A DNA stretch of 64,000 bases from Paraphoma chrysanthemicola (lineage: Eukaryota > Ascomycota > Dothideomycetes > Pleosporales > Phaeosphaeriaceae), in contig JAGMWG010000013.1 of NCBI GenBank assembly GCA_020744225.1, positions 62,001 through 126,000 of the forward strand. Reading direction: 5' to 3'. A program made the position numbers and the translations under genes. This document shows, one piece after another, positions 58,069-64,000 of this stretch (positions within the stretch are counted from its first letter, which is position 1; every line of letters starts with the position of its first letter). The notes under the pieces are model-generated. The model worked only from the letters and a program-made list of their open reading frames with translations, was not told the DNA's origin and did not search any database.

Positions 58069-60403
58069 CTAATTATGTTGCTCGTCACCATCAGGTTCCT
58101 CAGGTGACTCTGTTGCTTCCTCCTCAGTCAATAGTGTCGCGAGCATTGGCATTGGAGGACCCCCGTGTTGTGTCATAAGCTCCCGCAATCCAGGTGATCT
58201 GCCTGTATCACGTCTTTCCCCGCTCCGTATAAGTAAGTCCCTCGAGGTAGGATACCAGGGACCCGCGTTGCCCGACAAACTTGCCCCGCTCAGCAGCCCG
58301 CTGTCCCTACTATCACTACTCAGACCAGTGTCGGCCGAAGGCAACTTCGGCCGGCCCCACGAGCCAATACGCCTAGGCTTCTCGAGAATTGGCTCCTTGG
58401 ACTTATCAGACCCAGCTACTGCTGCTTGTGAAATAGGAGCTCTATTCTTCCTCTTAAGCAGGTTACTCGGTGTGCGCTTGGGCAAAATGTTGTCTAAGAA
58501 GCTCGGGCGGCGTTTGTCTTTCTTATCTTCGTGCGAACGAGTAGACCAGGCATCCCCATGAGAAAACTCTTGTGTACTCCCTTCAGTATGATTTCCCATA
58601 CTGGACTCTGGATACCCAGGTCTCAGCACTGCTTGTCGTCTGCTGGTTTCTGGCGCCTCTGGACTTTGGGTAACTGAATGGTGTGGAGATGTAAAATACG
58701 TCGGGTCAGTGGAGTTAGTGACCCAGTTATGGACGTCAGTGCTCTCCTTACGAGCACTTGAGGACATTTGCGTCTCATTGAAGGCACGTTCTATTATTTC
58801 CGCCGGAATCAGGGGCGGTATCTCGAAGTCAAAGGAGTCGCTATCTGGTTTGGGTAGAACGCCTTCCACCTGATTCGTTAGTCCCGAAGGTCGCAAACTT
58901 GGCGAAAGACCAGAGTGGTTAACTATCGAATCAGTGGACTTGACACTCCCCGCAGCAAAGCGATCTTCTCTGACAGCAAGAGCCTCGTTCGAATCAGCTG
59001 TGGAACTGTCCGAGTCTTCCTCATTGTCTTCAAAAGCCGGCAAGACGCCGAGCGCTACCTCTTCCATGTGACGCAAGTAGTGCAGCAAATGCTGATTCGC
59101 ATTGCCGTCTACTTCTTGTAAGCAAAGAGGACACGTATGATCTGAGTCCTTCTGGCCGATCTTGTGTTGCGAATTGAGATGGGCAGACATGGCGTCTTGG
59201 CTGTCAAACAACACTCCTGTATAAGAGCAGTGGTTGTACACGCATGTGTATGCGCAGATGTCTGAGAATATATGCTTCCTAATGGTACTCATCGTCAGCA
59301 TAATTGAGATACAGGGAAAGATGCTAGTTAACTTACTTCCACGCCTCAGTACGACGTATTTTGACGATTCTGTGGCAGATCTCACATTTGAAAGGCTCGC
59401 CCAGTCTGGCTTTCTTGGGGAGTTGGGGAAGTCGCCTGTGACTATCCTTGGCTCTATTTGACACTACAGTGGCTGCGTACGTAGACTGCGCCATGGAGGG
59501 CGTACTGCCGAAGCCAGAATCATGAAACTCAGACCTCGCTTGGCTTGCCGCATACACCTCAGCCTCAGCCTGTGCATTTTCTCGTTGCTTCTGAAGATGA
59601 TTCCAGCGAAACCAATTGGCTTCACCGAGCCTTTGAACGGTTCGTACATCAGCACTCGGGTACTTTGCCGCGATGACGTCTGCAAAATACTGATGGGCTG
59701 GACGATCATGGATGCTCAAGCCCGATCTTGTTATCTCATTGGCGCCGTTATCCTTCGGTAGGCACTGAAGAATCGGGTCTAACCGGCCAAGACTCTGTAT
59801 CTTTGCCTCGAGCAGGAGACAAAGTTCTTCTTCGTCGGACATCTCTTCGCTCTCGGGACTGTATGAGTCTTCGGGTTCCTCGAGGGCATACTTGGCCTTC
59901 TCCACCTGAGCTATTAGTCCAGAGCGGCCTAGAATACTTGCGCGTACGCTAGAAGTGGCGAAGATCTTAAGAAAATCTTACACGGCTTAGTTCATGTATC
60001 TACAGGACGAAGACTAACGTGAAATACCCTGGCTCAAGAATTCACCTAGTGATATCAATACAAGGAGGACCGTGTCTCGTAGAAAGAGAGCAGACTGCAG
60101 GGCCATGTCGAGCTGACCTTGTGATATTCCATGATCATCACCCCAGAATAAAAGGGCGGCGGCATATTTTTCGATTGTACGATAGTGGCGAGAATTGAAA
60201 CCGTGTTTATTGAGGTCGTGTAGTAGGCCTCTCAGAGAGTTCATGAGACTGTTGTAGAGTGACCCGATGATACCAGTCTGAAGTTCTACCTCATCCTTTG
60301 AACACAGCCCGCTTTGCCATGTCTCGATCGTATCCAGTGGATTGTCCTGCTCGAGGGCACGTAGAGGCTGTTTGAGAGAATATCGCAGACGCTGTGAGTC
60401 CAT
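58069..60403 (-). CDS. Fungal C2H2-type zinc-finger protein with disordered C-terminus
   Basis: Exon 1 (60019-60403), exon 2 (59337-59928) and exon 3 (58069-59278) give 728 residues. Intron 2 (59279-59336, GTAAGT...TTAG) is firm; intron 1 (59929-60018, GTTAGT...CTAG) could also end at 59914. The N-terminal half is helical. A Cys/His cluster spans the intron 2 junction: FKCEICHR, then CAYTCVYNHCSY, a His pair in MSAHLNSQH and CPLCLQEV...HLLHYLRH. The C-terminal 300 residues are Ser/Pro-rich and disordered. Proteins of this layout are common in ascomycetes and often next to DUF7580 genes; function unproven. It is divergent from the DUF7580-like gene. Confidence 0.82.
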
Positions 60404-60676
60404 GATTGGCACGAATCATAAAACAGCAGAACGATAGCAAGAGCGAAGGTGCAAAGACGCGTTAGGAATATGATCGTAGCGCATGCTATTTGTATCATAC
60501 TTCAGTGATACGACGTGAATGTGGTGTCGCTCATGGCAGCCTCGTGAAAGTTGCTTGAATGTGCAGGCGGGGGTGGCTGTGCCCTTCAGGCAGCGTTCAC
60601 CGGTGGTTCAGCCTCATCAAGCAACGCACTTGGAAGAAACCCATCTTTCGACAGTCTACGACAATTTCCTTCAATC
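60404..60676. promoter_or_regulatory. Divergent promoter of the zinc-finger and DUF7580-like genes
   Basis: Only 273 bp separate the two start codons, so the promoters are likely shared or overlapping. No TATA box stands out. Confidence 0.5.
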
Positions 60677-62632
60677 ATGGCAGGCATTGAAGCAGCGGGC
60701 CTCGCTGTAGGCGTCGTGCCGATTGTTCTTGAATGTCTTAAAGCGTATCGCGGAACTAAACACCGACTCGACACATTTCGGAACTATACACACGTTGTGT
60801 TCGACATTCAACTTCGTTTGAGATTTGCGACAGCCGAATTCAGACAAAGCTGTCAGCTACTTCTGGAATTGGTGGTTGGCAGAGCGCAAGAGCGTTCAGA
60901 TATGGTCGCAGACCCACAGCACAGCGCCTGGCAGGATCCATCGCTCGACCGTCACTTCAGGAAGCTGTTGAAGCGAGACTACGCTTTGATCGAGGATATT
61001 CTCATAAAGATTCACGTCAATCTTTCTCAAACCCAAACAAAGTTAAAGGAATGTACGGATCGTCCTGCCATGGAGGACTCGTCGCAATCATCGATAGGGG
61101 AGCGCTTTCAAGCTGCGTTCCACATTTCGCGTAAAGAGAGTCGGTATGGAGAATGGCTTGATGAGTTAGATATCTGGAACAAGAGATTGGGCCGTCTATG
61201 TAAGCAAACCCGCAGAGATGTCGATAGATGTGAGCCTGCCATCGGACGCGCTGTTCGTAGAGTCGTACCACAGTATTACAGAGACGTCAGCCTGGCTTCG
61301 CAGCGGTTACACGAAGCGCTTCAGGAGTCATGGTCGTGCACGAACATATCACATACAGGACATCAAGCCAAGCTTGGCTTAGGAGCCACGTTTGATGTTG
61401 GAGGGACACAGCTGGAAATGACGATCGCCTGTAGGCAGAGAGCCAGCAGCCCGAGTACATGCCATAGGTGAGTAGCAGCCTTGTGAGGGCCGAGAATGTT
61501 TGCTGACAATCGAAGCATTCCAAATCAGGACCCACTGATCTGGTTACATGTGAAAAGTCTTACGACGAAAGATACTTCCACGGACCCAGTACGACCGTCG
61601 CCGGCTACTGCTGGTATCACGAGCACGCTAGAGGCTGTCATACACGAGGAAGACCCTGTACCGCTCGGGAACGACCAGTGCCAGTCCAATTCACGATTGA
61701 GACTTGTGAGACGCAAATTGAAAAGGGTCAGGATTGATGTGGCTCCGTCAGAGCAGGAAGATCTCGAGACCACGCGAGACCACGCCAGGACTAAAGAAGC
61801 GAAGCCGAACGACTCGTCCAGCGGGACCAACTCTCAATCATTTGTGACCCTAGACCTTAAGGCTACCGACAGTGTATGCGACCATATGATTCAGAACTAT
61901 GCGACACCATCTACCCGTGCAGACTCTTGCTTGGGATATCTGGAAAGCCCAAGCCCCATCAATAGCTTTCGACTCATATTCTACGATGCAAGCCGACATG
62001 CGACAGCCAGCGCTGGCCGTCTGAAGCCTGAGAGTACTGAAATTCCTGTCAGCACGCTGCTGCCAAATCTCCATGCTATCCACCAGCTCACGCTTGCATA
62101 CAAACTCGCTGTCGCAACACTACAGTACCATGCTACACCATGGCTTAAACCCGATTGGCGTCTTCAAGACGTCTCTTACTTCGATGATACTGCAAAAACA
62201 GCTGTAGGTCAGCAACTACAGGGGCTTCATCTCAGTACTCAGTTCCCGGCCATAGTCTCCACGGCGTCAGTCTCGTCATCACTAGGGCCTCAGGAGCTCA
62301 AGCGGTTACATGGGGTGAGGAACCTGCCTCTCGCCAAACTCGGAGTCGCGCTGCTGGAAATTTGTCACCAGCAGTCTATTGGGAGTCTGATCACGAGCAG
62401 CACGCCGCATGATGTTATAAGTGCCAGGGAACTCCTCGACACTGAATCGACCAAACTACCACCGTTAGGCAATCGATACCTCTCGATGGCGCAGAAGTGC
62501 ATTGACTGTGACTTTGCTTGCGGAAATGATTTGAGGGACGCGAGTCTGCAGTGCGCGGTCTACTCGGAGGTAGTGTGCGTGCTGGAAGAGATGATCATTG
62601 GAATGAGAAAGACGTTGGGCATTATGATATGA
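60677..62632 (+). CDS. DUF7580-like protein with HeLo-like N-terminus
   Basis: Exon 1 (60677-61467) and exon 2 (61516-62632) flank a 48-bp intron (GTGAGT...GAAG), giving 635 residues. The N-terminus MAGIEAAGLAVGVVPIVLEC and the following helices resemble the HeLo/prion-inhibition type fold; YGEWLDELDIWNKRL is typical of DUF7580 proteins. The C-terminal half (LPNLHAIHQLTLAYKLA ... LAKLGVALLEIC ... YLSMAQKCIDCDF) resembles a degenerate kinase-like module seen in this family. No catalytic kinase residues are evident. A role in incompatibility or cell death is only suggested by the N-terminal type. I chose the Met matching the family start over the upstream in-frame Met at 60551. Confidence 0.82.
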
Positions 62633-62885
62633 AAGAAAGCGTAGCTCTAAAAGGATAGAAATGATGGGGTCAGTTGGTACTATATCCATGCTTTATAATT
62701 GCAGAAAAGTTCAGACTAGATAGACTTGCCGCTTCGAAAAACCTTTACGACATCGTCATTATCGTCTAGGCTTGCCTGCAAAACGACGACGTGGATACAC
62801 GCTAGGACAGGAACAAGTTGAGAGTCTGCCACAAAGTAGTGGCTCTGCACTAATACCTACAGCCACAGATAACATGACCGATCGT

Positions 62886-64000
62886 CTACAGCTCCATATT
62901 CTTCTGTTTCTGAATCACGATTGGCTCACGATTCGATTGTCCGTTCGCCGATAGGACCTCATTCTGCACCGAAGCACTCTTCGTCGATCTCAGAGTCCGA
63001 CCCTTGGAGTCCACAGCCTCAGCAATAACATGCGCGACACTTTTACCCTGGACATGGAAACTCGTTTCGAAGCCACTGCGCTTCGTCTCGCCCAAGTAAT
63101 GCTTCCTGTTCCTTTTGCCAACTTCATAGAAGCGCCAGATTTTGGTCTCCGTATCACCATTCCAGGAGACGTAGATGGTGGTGCCCTTCGCGTTCTGCAG
63201 CGCGACTATGGCCGGTTCTTCGTTCGGTAGTCCTGTCCAGTTGTATCGGAAGCCGCGGTAGTTCTCAACGCCTAGTCCGAGGTAGCCAGAGTCGAAATAG
63301 GTATGGAACAGCACCGTGCCGTTGGCGTCATATTCTGTTAATGCACCCGAAGATCCCCAGTTGACGAGCGCGTTGCCGTTTGGTAAGAGCTGAGTTGAGC
63401 CTTGTGATTTGGAGCGCAGGTTGTCCGGTGGATAGAAACCTTGGACCAGCTCGGCGGTCCACGATGTTGTGTTGAGCTTGATGATCTTGCCGCTGCTGGT
63501 GGGCGCTGTGTGGAATTCATTGTCGCGACCGTCTTCGGACCCGTGAGCAGAGTTGTCATATAGTGAAATGATCTCGATGTCATGTCCATCATCTTTCGCT
63601 TTGAGTTCAGGATGAAAGCGCGCATGGTGCTGGAAGCAAAAGTTGACACCCTTACCGAGGGAGAAGGACGATTGCTTGCCATCCAACCGCCAAATGACGC
63701 TACCATCTGCGCCATTGATTTTATGTACTGAACAAGCATCGCGAGCGGAGAGAAGATAGTCGCCGGCTTCGTCCTTGTCAACGCTATTGACGTGGAAGTA
63801 GTCCCACGCATCTGAGGAGTTGTAGCCAGATCCAGCTTGGCCAGGGTTGATGGGTAAAATAGCTTCTACGAGAAGTTAGTGCTCACATTACTAGAACCTC
63901 AATACCCAACTTATCATACCATCAGGGCTGATGTGATCAAGACTTGCCCACTCGAACAGAAGCTCGCCAGACGTGATGTTTAGTTCTGTATTCATTAGTA
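62886..64000 (-). CDS. Arylsulfotransferase-like protein, N-terminus beyond window
   Basis: The C-terminal exon (62886-63865) reads EAILPINPG, then DAWDYFHVNSVD, a WRLDGK turn and HHARFHPE, and ends at a stop at 62886. A 54-bp intron (63866-63919, GTATGA...GTAG) separates it from the partial upstream exon (63920-64000: SGELLFEWASLDHISPDG). These motifs are those of fungal Arylsulfotran_2 (PF14269) beta-propeller proteins, in which the HxN and His-rich turns line the active site. Bacterial relatives move sulfate between phenols; the fungal substrate is unknown. N-glycosylation sites (NWT, NTT) hint at secretion, but the signal peptide is outside the window. Confidence 0.82.

Noticed and set aside
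1..64000. CRISPR array or bacterial-type operon
   Set aside because: Spliced genes and eukaryotic families throughout; no spaced identical short repeats of CRISPR type were seen.

Overview
The window is from a filamentous ascomycete. Most genes have one to three introns of about 47-90 bp with fungal branch points (CTAAC/CTAAT), and there are HeLo-like/ankyrin proteins, a PDR-type ABC transporter, secreted GH32 and BNR enzymes, and a transposon scarred by C-to-T decay of the repeat-induced point mutation (RIP) type. A Dothideomycete is my best guess for the class, from gene content only.

Layout. 1-3381: a HeLo-like plus ankyrin-repeat gene running off the left edge. 6634-22189: an alpha/beta-hydrolase gene split by a 14.6 kb insertion. 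The insertion is a heavily AT-mutated Ty3/gypsy chromovirus (7353-22000; 179-bp LTRs, target duplication CTTAT). Inside it lies a second, apparently intact chromovirus on the other strand (13353-20546; identical 502-bp LTRs, target duplication TCTAC). 23344-30880: a short-chain dehydrogenase, a secreted GH32 invertase, a secreted BNR-repeat enzyme and an M14 carboxypeptidase. 31026-46861: housekeeping genes, namely a small coiled-coil protein, a PQ-loop membrane protein, an AIG2-like cyclotransferase, a Ulp2-like SUMO protease, an eIF4E-family cap-binding protein, protein phosphatase inhibitor 2 and an M18 aminopeptidase. 47824-51243: gene-poor, with small decayed genes including three related fragments. 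53135-57565: an ABC-G transporter. 58069-62632: a divergent zinc-finger / DUF7580-like pair. 62886-64000: a partial arylsulfotransferase-like gene.

The most interesting object is the inner retrotransposon. Besides gag and pol it carries an antisense gene between pol and the 3' LTR. That gene encodes a 200-residue protein with a Cys pattern matching the Zn2Cys6 cluster, a long coiled coil and an acidic tail, and has its own TATA-like promoter. Its stop codon lies 2 bp from the pol stop. The same element has a -1 slippery heptamer (T TTT TTA) exactly where gag must shift into pol, a possible self-priming primer site, a U3 filled with GCTCAG repeats, and three Cys-Cys-His repeats at the Gag C-terminus. 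The decayed outer element also shows protein-like stretches on its antisense strand in the same place, so an antisense accessory gene may be a shared feature of these elements.

Exon borders were read by eye from splice signals and reading phase; no search or alignment was run. Family assignments rest on recognised motifs.
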